Assembly (NCBI RefSeq): GCF_000718985.1
Contig: NZ_JODL01000009.1
Span: 62,001-126,000, forward strand
DNA length: 64,000 bases
Source of the DNA: Streptomyces megasporus
Lineage (GTDB): Bacteria; Actinomycetota; Actinomycetes; Streptomycetales; Streptomycetaceae
Direction: 5' to 3'
Position numbers and translations under genes: made by a program. Shown here piece after piece: positions 9,138-19,734 of the stretch (positions within the stretch are counted from its first letter, which is position 1; each line of letters begins with the position of its first letter). The notes beneath the pieces were generated by a model. It searched no databases. It saw only the letters and a program-made list of their open reading frames with translations, and was not told the DNA's origin.

Positions 9138-9992
9138 GTGATGCCCGAGAGACACCCCGACCCGTTCACCGCCCCCGACCCGTACCGTTCGCCGTACGGG
9201 ACGCCCCACGGAACCACCTGGGGCGGGGCGTACGGAACGCACGGGGCGTACGGTCGGGCGCCCGGCCCACGGCCGCGCAACGGGCTCGGCCTGGCCGCGC
9301 TGATCACGGGAGCCGCCGGAGCCGCCACGGGGCTGACGGTCCTCCTCAGCCCGCTCGGGGCGGTGCTCGGCGTCGTGGCCGTGGTCCTGGGCGTCCTCGG
9401 ACTGCGGCGCGTCAAGGCGGGCGCGGCCGACAACCGCGGGCAGGCACTGGCCGGACTGTGGACGGGCACGGGCGCGGTGCTGGTCTCGGCGGCGCTGTCG
9501 GTGGTCCTGGTCGTCGCCGTCATGGACCTGTTCACCTTCATCCGGGTGACCTCCCCGGCCGGCACCGCCGACAGACCGGCCGCCGCCGGTGAGACCGTGG
9601 TCTACGACGACGGGTTCACCGTCACGGCCGCCTCGGTGACCGCGGAGGACGGCGGCGAGCCCGGAACGGAGCCGTTGCGCGTCGTCCTCGCGCTCACGCT
9701 CGCCCACGACGGGGTGGAGACGGCCGATCTGCGGGACGGCGACCTGGAGATCCACCTCGACGGCGTCCGGGTGCCCGTCGACGCCGTCTCCCGCCCCACG
9801 TCCGCCCCGAAGGAGTTGGCGCCCGACGAGCGGACGACGGTGGAGCTCGCCCTGTGGGCGCCGAGGGGCACGCAGATCGTGAGCCTCGACTACGCCCCCG
9901 GCCTCGACTACGACTACGGCTTCTGGGCGTTCGACCTGTCCGTCCCGGACGGCGCGGAGGAACCCGACGGGGTCACGACCGTCTCCCTGTGA
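9138..9992 (+). CDS. Membrane-anchored DUF4190 protein with DUF4352-like outer domain
   Basis: 284 residues. A Pro/Gly/Tyr/Thr-rich head (residues 1-45) precedes two transmembrane helices (GLAALITGAAGAATGLTVLL...LGVLGL and AGLWTGTGAVLVSAALSVVLVVAVM) with the basic DUF4190-like loop RRVKAGAADNRGQA between them. A ~150-residue C-terminal beta-rich domain after residue ~140 (VVYDDGFTVTAASV...) resembles DUF4352/immunoglobulin-like modules of Gram-positive surface lipoproteins and should face outside. GGAGGAG at 9124-9130 supports GTG 9138. The last 79 bases overlap the end of the convergent PAP2 gene. Function unknown. Confidence 0.75.
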   Translation: MMPERHPDPFTAPDPYRSPYGTPHGTTWGGAYGTHGAYGRAPGPRPRNGLGLAALITGAAGAATGLTVLLSPLGAVLGVVAVVLGVLGLRRVKAGAADNRGQALAGLWTGTGAVLVSAALSVVLVVAVMDLFTFIRVTSPAGTADRPAAAGETVVYDDGFTVTAASVTAEDGGEPGTEPLRVVLALTLAHDGVETADLRDGDLEIHLDGVRVPVDAVSRPTSAPKELAPDERTTVELALWAPRGTQIVSLDYAPGLDYDYGFWAFDLSVPDGAEEPDGVTTVSL

Positions 9993-10642
9993 CGGAAGCC
10001 GGCCCGGGCGGCCACCAGCAGCGGCACCCCCAGACACCACCCGGCCAGCACGTCCAGCGGCCAGTGGTACCCCCGCCACACCAGGCCCGCGCCCACCGCG
10101 GCGCACACCACCGCGGCGGCGGCCGGCAGCAGGCGCCGCATCCGCGCGCGGACGTGCGGCAGCACCAGCAGCACGGCGCCGCCGTACGCCACCGCGGCCG
10201 TCGCCGCGTGTCCCGAGGGAAAGTACTCCGTGCCGCCGAGCGGACCGGGCCGGTCGGTCAGGGCCTTCAGCGGCGCCACCACGGCCGGTACGGCGGCCAT
10301 GGCGAGGGCTGCCGCCAGGGAGGGCCGCCACCGGCGACCGCGCAGCCCCGCGTACAGCAGCGCCGCCGCCAGGACGGGCAGCGCGACCTCCACGTTGCCC
10401 AGGTCGGCGAGGAACTCGGCGAACGGGGTCGGCGGGGCGTCCGCCCGCAACCGGCGGGCCAGACGCTCGTCCGAGTCCGCCGCCGGACCCTCGGTCACCA
10501 CCTGCCAGGTCGCGACGGCGAAGACCAGCAGCGGCGCCAGGACCGCCACGGTCGCGGGGCGGAGGAGGGACGGGGCGGAAACACGAGACGGCGACCCCGG
10601 AACAGGGGGGAGGGTTCCGGGGTCGCCGTGACGACCGGTCAC
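9914..10642 (-). CDS. PAP2-family membrane phosphatase
   Basis: Integral-membrane phosphatase related to phosphatidic-acid/undecaprenyl-pyrophosphate phosphatases. The three PAP2 signatures are visible: KALTDRPGP, YFPSGHAATAAV and the C-terminal WRGYHWPLDVLAGWCLG, with catalytic histidines in the second and third. Five to six hydrophobic segments follow a short soluble head, and about 242 residues is normal for the family. The start is uncertain. GTG 10642 is used, but it has only a weak G-rich ribosome site, and a 16-base-pair inverted repeat falls within the first codons. GTG 10549 is an alternative, giving 211 residues. The 3' end overlaps the convergent membrane-protein gene by 79 bases. 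Confidence 0.75.
   Translation of the reverse strand: MTGRHGDPGTLPPVPGSPSRVSAPSLLRPATVAVLAPLLVFAVATWQVVTEGPAADSDERLARRLRADAPPTPFAEFLADLGNVEVALPVLAAALLYAGLRGRRWRPSLAAALAMAAVPAVVAPLKALTDRPGPLGGTEYFPSGHAATAAVAYGGAVLLVLPHVRARMRRLLPAAAAVVCAAVGAGLVWRGYHWPLDVLAGWCLGVPLLVAARAGFRHRETVVTPSGSSAPSGTDRSNAQKP
10588..10629. repeat. 16-bp perfect inverted repeat at the 5' end of the PAP2 gene
   Basis: Arms 10588-10603 and 10614-10629 are exact complements around a 10-base G-rich loop. As RNA from the minus strand it would form a very stable hairpin over or just before the PAP2 start, so it may be an attenuator, or may mean the true start lies further downstream. Confidence 0.7.
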
Positions 10643-10868
10643 CGCGCGCCCCGGGGGGTATGGGGCGGGCGGCCGTCCGATCGGTGAGGAGTGTGCGCGA
10701 GGGCACAGCCGGGCCGGAGAAGGGGAATCACCGGCTCGGCACCGTCCACGGTCACCCGCGGACGGAACACTGCGTTCTTCCGATGAAGACCGTACGACAG
10801 GCGACGGACGGCGGACAGGCGTGTCACCGCAAGGCCATGGCCCTCGCACACATTCTTCACGCGGCTCC

Positions 10869-12221
10869 TCACTTCAGGCCGGCGAAGGCCTCCTCCAGCA
10901 CGTCCAGGCCCTCGTTCAGCAGATCCTCGCCGATGACCAGGGGCGGAAGGAAGCGGATCACGTTGCCGTAGGTGCCGGTGGTCAGGATCAGCACACCGGC
11001 CTGGTGGCAGTGCTTGGCGACGGCCGCGGTGACCTCCGGGTTCGGCTCCTTGGTGCCCGGCTTGACCAGCTCGATGGCGATCATCGCGCCCCGGCCGCGG
11101 ACCTCGCCGACGACGTCGAACTTCTCCTGGAGCGCGGTCAGGCGACCCTTCATGATCTCCTCGATGCGCTTGGCCTTCGCGTTGAGGTCCAGCTCGCGCA
11201 TCGTCTCGATGGCACCCAGTGCGGCGGCGCAGGCCACCGGGTTGCCGCCGTAGGTGCCGCCCAGACCGCCGCCGTGCACGGCGTCCATGATCTCGGCGCG
11301 GCCGGTGACGGCGGCCAGCGGCAGACCGCCGGCGATGCCCTTGGCGGTGGTGATCAGGTCCGGGACGATGTTCTCGTCCTCGCAGGCGAACCACTGGCCG
11401 GTGCGGCAGAAGCCGGACTGGATCTCGTCGGCGATGAAGACGATCCCGTTGTCCGCGGCGAACTGCCGGATCGCGGGCAGGAAGCCCTTGGCGGGCTCGA
11501 TGAAACCGCCCTCGCCCAGGACCGGCTCGATGAGGATGGCGGCGACGTTCTCGGCGCCGATCTGCTTGGTGATCTTGTCGATGGCCTGCTCGGCGGCCTC
11601 CTGGGCGCAGTTCTCCGGGCCGGTGGGCCAGCGGAAGGGGTAGGCCACCGGCACCCGGTGGATCTCGGGCGCGAACGGGCCGAAGCCGTGCTTGTAGGGC
11701 ATGTTCTTCGCCGTCAGCGCCATGGTGAGGTTGGTGCGGCCGTGGTAGGCGTGGTCGAAGACGACCACGGCCTGGCGCTTGGTGTACGCGCGGGCGATCT
11801 TCACGGCGTTCTCGACGGCCTCGGCGCCCGAGTTGAACAGCGCGGACTTCTTCTCGTGGTCGCCGGGGGTGAGCTTCGCCAGCTCCTCGCAGACCTCGAC
11901 GTAGACCTCGTAGGGGGTCACCATCGCGCAGGTGTGGGTGAACTGCTCAAGCTGGGCGGAGGCGCGGCGCACCACGGCCTGGGCGCTGTTGCCGACCGTG
12001 GTCACGGCGATGCCGGAACCCAGGTCGATGAAGGAGTTGCCGTCGACGTCCTCCACGACGCCGCCCCCGGCACGCACCGCGAACACCGGCAGAGTGGTGC
12101 TGACGCCCCCCGCCACGGCCGCCTGCTTGCGGGCCATCAGCTCCTGCGACTTCGGCCCGGGGATCGCGGTGACGACGCGGCGCTCCTGGGAGAGGCTGGG
12201 GCCTCCGGACAATTCGGTCAT
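10869..12221 (-). CDS. gabT: 4-aminobutyrate aminotransferase
   Basis: 450-residue PLP enzyme of aminotransferase class III. It moves the amino group of GABA to 2-oxoglutarate, giving succinic semialdehyde and glutamate. The PLP lysine is Lys294 in TTAKGIAGGLPLAAV. Also present are SGAEAVENAVKIAR (phosphate cup), FDHAYHGRTNLTMALT and the cofactor-ring contact IADEIQSGFCRTGQ. Length and motifs match actinobacterial GabT. ATG 12221 has GAGGAG at a suitable distance. It is divergent from the membrane ATPase gene. With the two aldehyde dehydrogenases and PucR nearby it forms a loose GABA/polyamine-catabolic neighbourhood, though the genes are not one operon. Confidence 0.92.
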   Translation of the reverse strand: MTELSGGPSLSQERRVVTAIPGPKSQELMARKQAAVAGGVSTTLPVFAVRAGGGVVEDVDGNSFIDLGSGIAVTTVGNSAQAVVRRASAQLEQFTHTCAMVTPYEVYVEVCEELAKLTPGDHEKKSALFNSGAEAVENAVKIARAYTKRQAVVVFDHAYHGRTNLTMALTAKNMPYKHGFGPFAPEIHRVPVAYPFRWPTGPENCAQEAAEQAIDKITKQIGAENVAAILIEPVLGEGGFIEPAKGFLPAIRQFAADNGIVFIADEIQSGFCRTGQWFACEDENIVPDLITTAKGIAGGLPLAAVTGRAEIMDAVHGGGLGGTYGGNPVACAAALGAIETMRELDLNAKAKRIEEIMKGRLTALQEKFDVVGEVRGRGAMIAIELVKPGTKEPNPEVTAAVAKHCHQAGVLILTTGTYGNVIRFLPPLVIGEDLLNEGLDVLEEAFAGLK

Positions 12222-12430
12222 GGCGGGCTCCTCGGTAGGAAGGGGTGCTGCTCCTTCGCAGGCTAGGGCGGGGAAAACGGTGTCGGCATGCACCGCCGCG
12301 GAGAAGTGTCCGTGCCGTGTTGGCCACGGTGGACATGGCCGGTTCCGTGGGGCGGTCAACTGCCCGGTGTGGAGACTAGATTGGGACGGTGGACGGGCGA
12401 GGGAGTGCCGGACGAGGAGCAGGGCGGCGG

Positions 12431-14584
12431 ATGGTCGGCTACGGGGCGCACGGGGCAGGGGACGCGCGGGACTCGCGGTGGGCCCGGGGAGGGGCGGAGG
12501 CCGTGCCGGCGATGCCGCCGGTCCCCCCGGCTCCTCCGGTCCCCCCGATGCCGAGGCGGGCGCCCGCGGCCGGTCCCTCCCTGGAGGATTGGCTGCGCAC
12601 GCCGCGACCCGAGGCCGAGCCGGGCGTCTGGCGGTACGGGCACCGGCCGAAGCCGCCGGAGGACCCCGAGCGGCTGGACGACCGGCAACTGCTGGGCGGC
12701 GCGGCGCTGGCGCTGCTGTGCGGACTGTTGGTGTGGTCGCTGAACTACAACGGCTACCTCCCTCCGCTGATGTGGCCGCTGGACTGGTTCACTCCCGATT
12801 CGTGGAAGGGCGACGAGGTCTTCGTCACCGCCGCGTACGTCTACTACGCCCTCCTCGCGGCCCTGCTGGCGTGGATCTTCGGTCGGATCGGCCGCTGGGG
12901 CGAGGTGTGGCGGCGCCACGTGCGTCCGCGGCTGTTCGGGACGGATGCGGGTTCCGGTCCGGTCGCCGCACCGACCGTGCCCGAGGGCGGGCCCGCCGAC
13001 CCGGTCCTCTGGCCCCACCTGCGGGCCGCCGGCGAACACGCCGCCGCCGACCGGCTGACCGCGGAGATCCACGCCGGACGGATGAACGACGTGGACTACG
13101 CCCGGATCGACCGCGCCTGGCAGTCGGTGCGGGCCCGGCCGGACCACCTGCCCGCCTTCGCCGAGGCCGTGCTGAGCCGGGGCGCCACCGCCTTCGTCCA
13201 CCCCTCCGGCGCCCGGGACCTGCCCGCGCGGGCGGCCCGTCACGACCTGCTGACCGGACAGGTGCGGTTGGGGTCGGCGCCCGACGAGGACCGCAACCCG
13301 TACGCCTACCGGGGCGTCTTCCTCGCCCTGGAGCCCGCGCTGCTGAGCACCTCGCTGCTGGTGGTGGGGCCCTCGGCCGCCGGGAAGACCAGCCGCGTGG
13401 TGCGCCCCGTGGTGGAGTCCCTGGCGCTCCAGGCGCTCGCCGGACGGGCCGCGGTGGTCGCCGTGGGCGCGGCGGGCGCCGGGCTCGGCCCCGACGACGC
13501 CTATGACGTGGTGATCCGGCTCGGCGACCCCGACTCGGCCCACGACCTCGACCTCTACGGCGGCACCGACGACCCCGACGAGGCCGCCGCCGTCCTGGCC
13601 GAGGCGCTGGTCGGCGACGCCCCCACCGGCCCCGGCGGTCAGGGGAGCGAGGCCGACACCCGTCGCGCCGCCACCGCGCTCGCCCAGCTCATCGGCCCCT
13701 ACCGGACGGCCCACGGCCGCTTCCCGCCGGTGCCCGAACTGCGCGAACTGCTGGACGGGGTGCCGGTGGCGCTCGCCACGCTGCGCCAGGCGTGCGAGGC
13801 CGTCGGGGACGGCGCCGCCCTGCGCGAACTGGACGCGCGGGAACGCCAGTCGGGACGCCCCGGCGATCCGGGGCCGCTGCTCGCCGACCGGATCGCGCTG
13901 CTGGACCGGCCCGCGTTCGCCGGGTTCTTCGGCACCGGCGGCACCACCCGCCCCTTCGCCATGCGGGACCTGGAACACCCGCTGCGGGTGCGGATCGACC
14001 TGCCCGAGCACGGGCACGCCGAGGCGTCCCGGATGCTGGCCCGGCTGTTGCTGGCCCAGTTCACCACCCGCGTCCGCGCCCGAGACGAGCGTTCGCTCTT
14101 CGCCTGCCTGGTGCTCGACGACGCCGCGCACACCCTCACCCCCGCCTCCGTGCGGGCGATCCAGCGGTTGCGGACGGCGAACGCGGGCGTGGTGCTGGGC
14201 CTGCGCGGCCTGGACGAGGTGCCCGAGCCGCTGCGCGCGGCGGCGGTCGGGGCGGTCGGCTGCCGGGTGGTGCTCTCCGGCGTGAACACCTGGGACGGCG
14301 AGGTGTTCGCGCAGGCGTGGGGCCGGGAGTGGGTGAAGACCGAGGACGTCACCCACAACCCCGACTTCTCCGGGGGGCTGCTCCGGCGCGGGGTGCGCGG
14401 CGTCCGCACGCTGTTCACGGGAGTGCGGGCGACGACGAAGTCGGTCACGGTGCGCACGGTGCAGCGCGAGCGGTGGTCCGCCTCCGACCTCGCCCACAAG
14501 GTGCCGCCGGGGCACGCGGTGGTGTCGCTCACCACGGTCCGCGGCGAGGCGAGCCCGCCGGTGCTGACCAGGCTCGGGGGTTAG
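12431..14584 (+). CDS. Membrane-anchored ATPase resembling conjugation/DNA-transfer ATPases
   Basis: 717 residues from ATG 12431 (GAGGAG at 12415-12420; GTG 12389 would add 14). A Pro-rich head is followed by two transmembrane helices (LLGGAALALLCGLLVWSL and FVTAAYVYYALLAALLAWIF), then a large cytoplasmic part. The Walker A-like VVGPSAAGKTSRVV lies near residue 310 and the Walker B-like LFACLVLDDAAH near 560. The order of two N-terminal helices, P-loop domain and PERLRTANAGVVLGLRGLDEV-like region recalls VirD4/TraD/HerA-type ATPases. No relaxase or secretion genes adjoin it, so a chromosomal housekeeping role is likely. It is followed by pucR on the same strand after a 249-base gap. Function not established. 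Confidence 0.7.
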   Translation: MVGYGAHGAGDARDSRWARGGAEAVPAMPPVPPAPPVPPMPRRAPAAGPSLEDWLRTPRPEAEPGVWRYGHRPKPPEDPERLDDRQLLGGAALALLCGLLVWSLNYNGYLPPLMWPLDWFTPDSWKGDEVFVTAAYVYYALLAALLAWIFGRIGRWGEVWRRHVRPRLFGTDAGSGPVAAPTVPEGGPADPVLWPHLRAAGEHAAADRLTAEIHAGRMNDVDYARIDRAWQSVRARPDHLPAFAEAVLSRGATAFVHPSGARDLPARAARHDLLTGQVRLGSAPDEDRNPYAYRGVFLALEPALLSTSLLVVGPSAAGKTSRVVRPVVESLALQALAGRAAVVAVGAAGAGLGPDDAYDVVIRLGDPDSAHDLDLYGGTDDPDEAAAVLAEALVGDAPTGPGGQGSEADTRRAATALAQLIGPYRTAHGRFPPVPELRELLDGVPVALATLRQACEAVGDGAALRELDARERQSGRPGDPGPLLADRIALLDRPAFAGFFGTGGTTRPFAMRDLEHPLRVRIDLPEHGHAEASRMLARLLLAQFTTRVRARDERSLFACLVLDDAAHTLTPASVRAIQRLRTANAGVVLGLRGLDEVPEPLRAAAVGAVGCRVVLSGVNTWDGEVFAQAWGREWVKTEDVTHNPDFSGGLLRRGVRGVRTLFTGVRATTKSVTVRTVQRERWSASDLAHKVPPGHAVVSLTTVRGEASPPVLTRLGG

Positions 14585-14709
14585 CGGGAGGCGGCGGAAG
14601 CCTCGGCGGGGACCGCACCGGCGGTGAGACCGGGCCGGCGACCGGAACGACGACCGGGGCAACAGGGGAGCACAGGGCGCAGAGGGGGCGCGCGAGGGCG
14701 CGTACGGCT

Positions 14710-14750
14710 GTACGGTTAGGCATAGTTCGGTCTTATTCTCACTACCGTAC
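14710..14750 (+). promoter_or_regulatory. AT-rich candidate promoter/operator before pucR
   Basis: The 249-base gap before pucR holds an unusually A/T-rich stretch. It is bounded by an exact 7-base inverted repeat, GTACGGT (14710-14716) and ACCGTAC (14744-14750), with TTATTCT-like -10 material between. This is a plausible autoregulatory site; no start site can be assigned from sequence. Confidence 0.4.
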
Positions 14751-14833
14751 GTCCAAAAAGTCGGCACGTTCCCTCCACCTGTCGGGCGCCGACCGAGAAG
14801 CGGCGGTCCGTCGGAAAGGGCACCAGGTCAGCC

Positions 14834-16534
14834 ATGCCCCTCACCCTCGCCTCACTGGTTCAGCACTCCGCTCTCAAGCTCACCGTCCTCGCGGGTGAGA
14901 GCCGGTTGGACACCCCCGTGCGCTGGGCGCACGTGAGCGAGCTGGCCGACCCCGTGCCGTACCTGGAGGGCGGGGAGCTGCTGCTGATCACGGCGCTGAA
15001 GCTGGACGTCGAGGACGAGGAGGCGATGCGCCGCTACGTCGGGCGGCTGGACGCCGCCGGGGTGGTCGGGCTCGGGTTCGCGGCCGGGGTCAGCCACGAG
15101 AAGGTGCCGCGGGCACTGCTCGACGCCGCCCGCGAGACCGACTTCCCGCTGTTGGAGGTGCCCCGGCGCACCCCGTTCCTGGCCATCAGCAAGGCGGTCT
15201 CGGCGGCCGTGGCGGCCGACCAGTACCAGGCGGTCACCGAGGGGTTCGAGGCCCAGCGCGAACTGACCCGCGCCGCGCAGTCCGCGGAGGGGCCCGCCGC
15301 CCTGCTGGCGAGGCTGGCCGTCCACGTCGACGGCTGGGCCGCGCTCTACGACATCTCCGGCGCGCTGGTCGCCGTCGCCCCCGCCTGGGCGGCCCGCCGC
15401 GCCGCCCGGCTGACCGGCGAGGTGGAACGGCTGCGCGACCGGCCCGCACCCGCGAGCGCCGTGGTGAGCGAGGCCCGGGGCGGCGACCGGGCGGACGACC
15501 GGGTGGAGCTGCAGTCGATCGGGTCGGGGCGGCGGCCCCGGGCCGTGCTCGCGGTCGGCACGGGCGCCCCGCCGGGGACCGCCGAACGGTACGCCGTCAA
15601 CTCCGCCGTCGCCCTGCTGACGCTGACCACCGAGCGGTCCCGCGCCCTGCAGGAGGCCGAGCAGCGGCTGGGCGCGGCGGTGCTGCGGATGTTGATGGCG
15701 GGGGAGGTCGATCACGCCCGGGCGGTCGCCGGTTCGCTCTACGGGGGGCTGCTGGACGAGCCGCTGCGGGTGATCGTGGCGGAGGGCGCCTCCACCACGA
15801 CCGGCCGGCGGCGCGCCGCCGCCGCGGGGGCGAAGGCCCGCGGGGGCGAGGCGGAGGGAGGCGTCCTGGGGGAGCCGAAGGAGTCCGGCGGCCTGCCCGC
15901 CGCGGTGGAGACGCTCGCCGAGCGGGTCGAGGCGGCGGCCGCCCGGGCCGGAGAGGCCGTCCTGCTGGTGCCGCACGGCGCCCGGTTGACGGGTTTGGTG
16001 GCCGACGGCGGGGCCGCGGCGGCGGCCTGCGCGGACTTCGCCGCGGCGGCCGAGGCCGCCGGCGAGGACGATCCGGAGCACGGGGTGGTCGTCGGCGTCT
16101 CCGCGCCCGCCGGACTCTCCGCCGCGACCGTCGCCTTCAAACAGGCCCAGCAGGCGCTGTCCGTGGCCCGCCGCCGCGGTCGGGCGCTCGTCGAGCACGA
16201 GGACGTGGCCTCCGGATCGGTGCTCCCGCTGCTGGCCGACGACGCCGTACGGGCCTTCGCCGACGGACTGCTGCGGGCGCTGTACGAGCACGACGCGCAC
16301 GGCCGGGGCGATCTGGTCGCCTCGCTGCACGCCTGGCTGTCGCGGCACGGGCAGTGGGACGCGGCCGCCGCCGACCTCGGCGTCCACCGACACACCCTCC
16401 GCTACCGGATGCGGCGGGTCGAGGAGATCCTCGGCCGGTCGCTGGACGACCCGGACGTGCGGATGGAGCTGTGGCTGGCGCTCAAGGCGACGGCGGCCGT
16501 GCCCCCGCCCCGGAAGGACCGGAAGAAGTCCTAG
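14834..16534 (+). CDS. PucR-family transcriptional regulator
   Basis: 566-residue cytoplasmic regulator. The N-terminal PucR sensory domain (about residues 5-125) contains WAHVSELADPVPYLEGGELLLITAL. A middle GGDEF-like/CdaR-type region follows. The C-terminal PucR-type helix-turn-helix (about 490-550) contains WDAAAADLGVHRHTLRYRMRRVEEILG. Members control purine, GABA or amine catabolism. Position next to gabT and a second aldehyde dehydrogenase suggests GABA/polyamine control, but the effector is not visible. An Ala/Gly-rich insert near residue 325-360 looks like a flexible linker. Its stop faces the convergent carboxypeptidase gene 22 bases away. Confidence 0.88.
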   Translation: MPLTLASLVQHSALKLTVLAGESRLDTPVRWAHVSELADPVPYLEGGELLLITALKLDVEDEEAMRRYVGRLDAAGVVGLGFAAGVSHEKVPRALLDAARETDFPLLEVPRRTPFLAISKAVSAAVAADQYQAVTEGFEAQRELTRAAQSAEGPAALLARLAVHVDGWAALYDISGALVAVAPAWAARRAARLTGEVERLRDRPAPASAVVSEARGGDRADDRVELQSIGSGRRPRAVLAVGTGAPPGTAERYAVNSAVALLTLTTERSRALQEAEQRLGAAVLRMLMAGEVDHARAVAGSLYGGLLDEPLRVIVAEGASTTTGRRRAAAAGAKARGGEAEGGVLGEPKESGGLPAAVETLAERVEAAAARAGEAVLLVPHGARLTGLVADGGAAAAACADFAAAAEAAGEDDPEHGVVVGVSAPAGLSAATVAFKQAQQALSVARRRGRALVEHEDVASGSVLPLLADDAVRAFADGLLRALYEHDAHGRGDLVASLHAWLSRHGQWDAAAADLGVHRHTLRYRMRRVEEILGRSLDDPDVRMELWLALKATAAVPPPRKDRKKS

Positions 16535-16556
16535 CGGGCCGGGAGCGGGAGTCGGG

Positions 16557-17894
16557 TCAGGAGGCGCAGTACCGCGCCTCCTTGCCGATCGAGCGGTACA
16601 TGCAGTCGGCGTTCTCCAACAGCAGCAGGACGGCGCCCTCGTTGCGGGAGGTCTCCCGCTCGATCACCTCGTCGGGCGGGTAGAAGCCCTCCCGGCCGTT
16701 CGGCCCGGGGTACATCTCGAACGTGTAGCTGAAGATGCGGTGCACGCCCCACATCCAGTCGTTGACGGAACCGTCCGTGATGTACAGGTCGCTGGACTGC
16801 TGCGGGGTGTAGCCGTTGGAGGCGGCCATCGCCCTGCCGACGGCGGCGAAGGCGTCGCGGTCGTCCCGGGTGAGGCCCTCCGCGGTGTCGTCGTAGGTGT
16901 AGCCGTAGGGCCACAGCACCAGCTCGCTGTAGGTGTGGAAGTCGATGTGCGCCCTGATCTGCTGCCTCCCGCCGACGACCCGGCTGTTGACGAAGTCGGT
17001 GACGACCTTCACCTCGGTGCCGGACCCGGCGGACGGGCCGCGGTAGGTACTGGCGGAGGGGCTGGAGGAGGAGCCTCCGCAGCAGCCCCACTTGTAGGGC
17101 CAGTTGCGGTTGAGGTCGGTGCCGATGTACGAGGAGCCGGGGGTGGGCTGGCGGTTCTTGCGCCAACTGCGGTAGCTGCCGGAGGCGATGTCGTACTCGC
17201 CGCCGTCGGGGTTCATGTCCGGGATGATCCACAGTTCGCGCTGGTCGACCATCCGGGTGATGCGGGAGTCCGAGCCGTACCGCTCGCCGAACTCCCGGAT
17301 CACGTAGAGCGCCATCTCGACGGTGAGGTGCTCACGGGCGTGCTGGTGGTGGGTGAGCAGCACCTCCGGCTCGTTCTCGTCGGTGCGGACGTTGTCGCTG
17401 ATCTTGACGGCGACGATGTCGCGGCCCTGGTAGGACTTGCCGATGACCCTCTTGCTGATGATGTCCGGATACTTCCTGGCGTATCCGTCGATCGCGGCCG
17501 TCATCTCGGCGTGGTTGTGGTAGCCGGAGTCGGCGGGCGGGAAGTCGAGGATCCCGACCTCTCCGTCCGCCGCCGCGGCGCGGTTCGGCGGGGCGGGCAG
17601 CTCGGTGAGGAGGTGGCCCGCCTTCCGCAGCTTCTCGGCCTGCGCGGTGTCGGCGGTGACCACCACCGAACGCTCGCGCACCGCGTCGATCGCGGCGCCG
17701 GTGCGGGCGATGGCCGTGCGCTGCTCGGGGCCGGTGACGCCGGTGATCTCGTACTGCCGTTCGCCGACGGTCGTGGGGGTCCGCCGGTCGTCGTCGGGGG
17801 CGGCGGTGGCCTGCGCCCCGAGCGGAACGGCCAGTGCGAGGGTGAGGAGGAGGGCGGCGGTGGTGAACCGCCGCCCGCGGTGATGTCTACGCAT
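16557..17894 (-). CDS. Secreted zinc carboxypeptidase (M14)
   Basis: 445-residue exported metallopeptidase. The signal peptide is [27 protein letters not shown], with cleavage likely after AQATA. A propeptide-like region of ~90 residues comes before the catalytic domain. Zinc ligands are His185 and Glu188 (HHQHAREH) and His320 (DFHTYSEL); the catalytic base is Glu393 (SYTFEMYP). [21 protein letters not shown] is typical of Streptomyces carboxypeptidase T-like enzymes, which trim C-terminal residues from external peptides. ATG 17894 has AGGAG upstream; a longer reading would place the signal peptide internally. The gene is divergent from the aldehyde dehydrogenase at 18183. Confidence 0.9.
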   Translation of the reverse strand: MRRHHRGRRFTTAALLLTLALAVPLGAQATAAPDDDRRTPTTVGERQYEITGVTGPEQRTAIARTGAAIDAVRERSVVVTADTAQAEKLRKAGHLLTELPAPPNRAAAADGEVGILDFPPADSGYHNHAEMTAAIDGYARKYPDIISKRVIGKSYQGRDIVAVKISDNVRTDENEPEVLLTHHQHAREHLTVEMALYVIREFGERYGSDSRITRMVDQRELWIIPDMNPDGGEYDIASGSYRSWRKNRQPTPGSSYIGTDLNRNWPYKWGCCGGSSSSPSASTYRGPSAGSGTEVKVVTDFVNSRVVGGRQQIRAHIDFHTYSELVLWPYGYTYDDTAEGLTRDDRDAFAAVGRAMAASNGYTPQQSSDLYITDGSVNDWMWGVHRIFSYTFEMYPGPNGREGFYPPDEVIERETSRNEGAVLLLLENADCMYRSIGKEARYCAS

Positions 17895-18104
17895 CGCGTC
17901 TCCTGGGGTGTCCAGTTCGACGGGTGGGGGTGGTGCGTGCCGTGTCATGCTCGCGGCAGACAGGCGCGCGGGCAACAGCACTGTTCCGCCAAAGCGGTGC
18001 AAGGCCTCGCCGGACTGGGACGCGCCGGACAAGGGGCCGGCGCCGATGCGCCCCCTACGGTGGGAACGGGAGCCCGCCGCGCCGCCGCGGGACCCCGATC
18101 ACGT

Positions 18105-18164
18105 GCATTGCCTCAGCGCATTGCTCCACCGCATCGCTCCACCAACCATCGCTCCACCACATCG
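18105..18164 (+). repeat. Phased short direct repeats before an aldehyde dehydrogenase gene
   Basis: Four related 12-base units of the form CATYGCYYCASC start at 18105, 18119, 18132 and 18147, spaced 13-15 bases. A partial fifth unit CATCGG starts at 18160. The array ends about 20 bases before the GTG, so it overlaps the expected ribosome-binding and promoter-proximal zone. Regulator unknown. Confidence 0.6.
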
Positions 18165-18182
18165 GAAGGGCCGGGATACGCA

Positions 18183-19637
<1,455 letters not shown>

Positions 19638-19654
19638 CGAGGCCCGTGCCCTTC

Positions 19655-19690
19655 GGCGGCCGGGACGCGCACCCGCGCGTCCCGGCCGCC
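19655..19690 (+). terminator. Hairpin after the aldehyde dehydrogenase gene
   Basis: Perfect 16-base-pair stem (19655-19670 with 19675-19690) and a 4-base loop, 17 bases after the stop codon. Confidence 0.8.
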
Positions 19691-19734
19691 TCCGTTCCCG
19701 GCCGTTTCCCCTCCCGACCGGGGGGGTGCGCGAA

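Noticed and set aside
16740..18182. Extended N-terminus of the second aldehyde dehydrogenase running back over the carboxypeptidase gene
   Set aside because: The extension is antisense to the certain carboxypeptidase gene; the conserved ALDH domain begins at GTG 18183.
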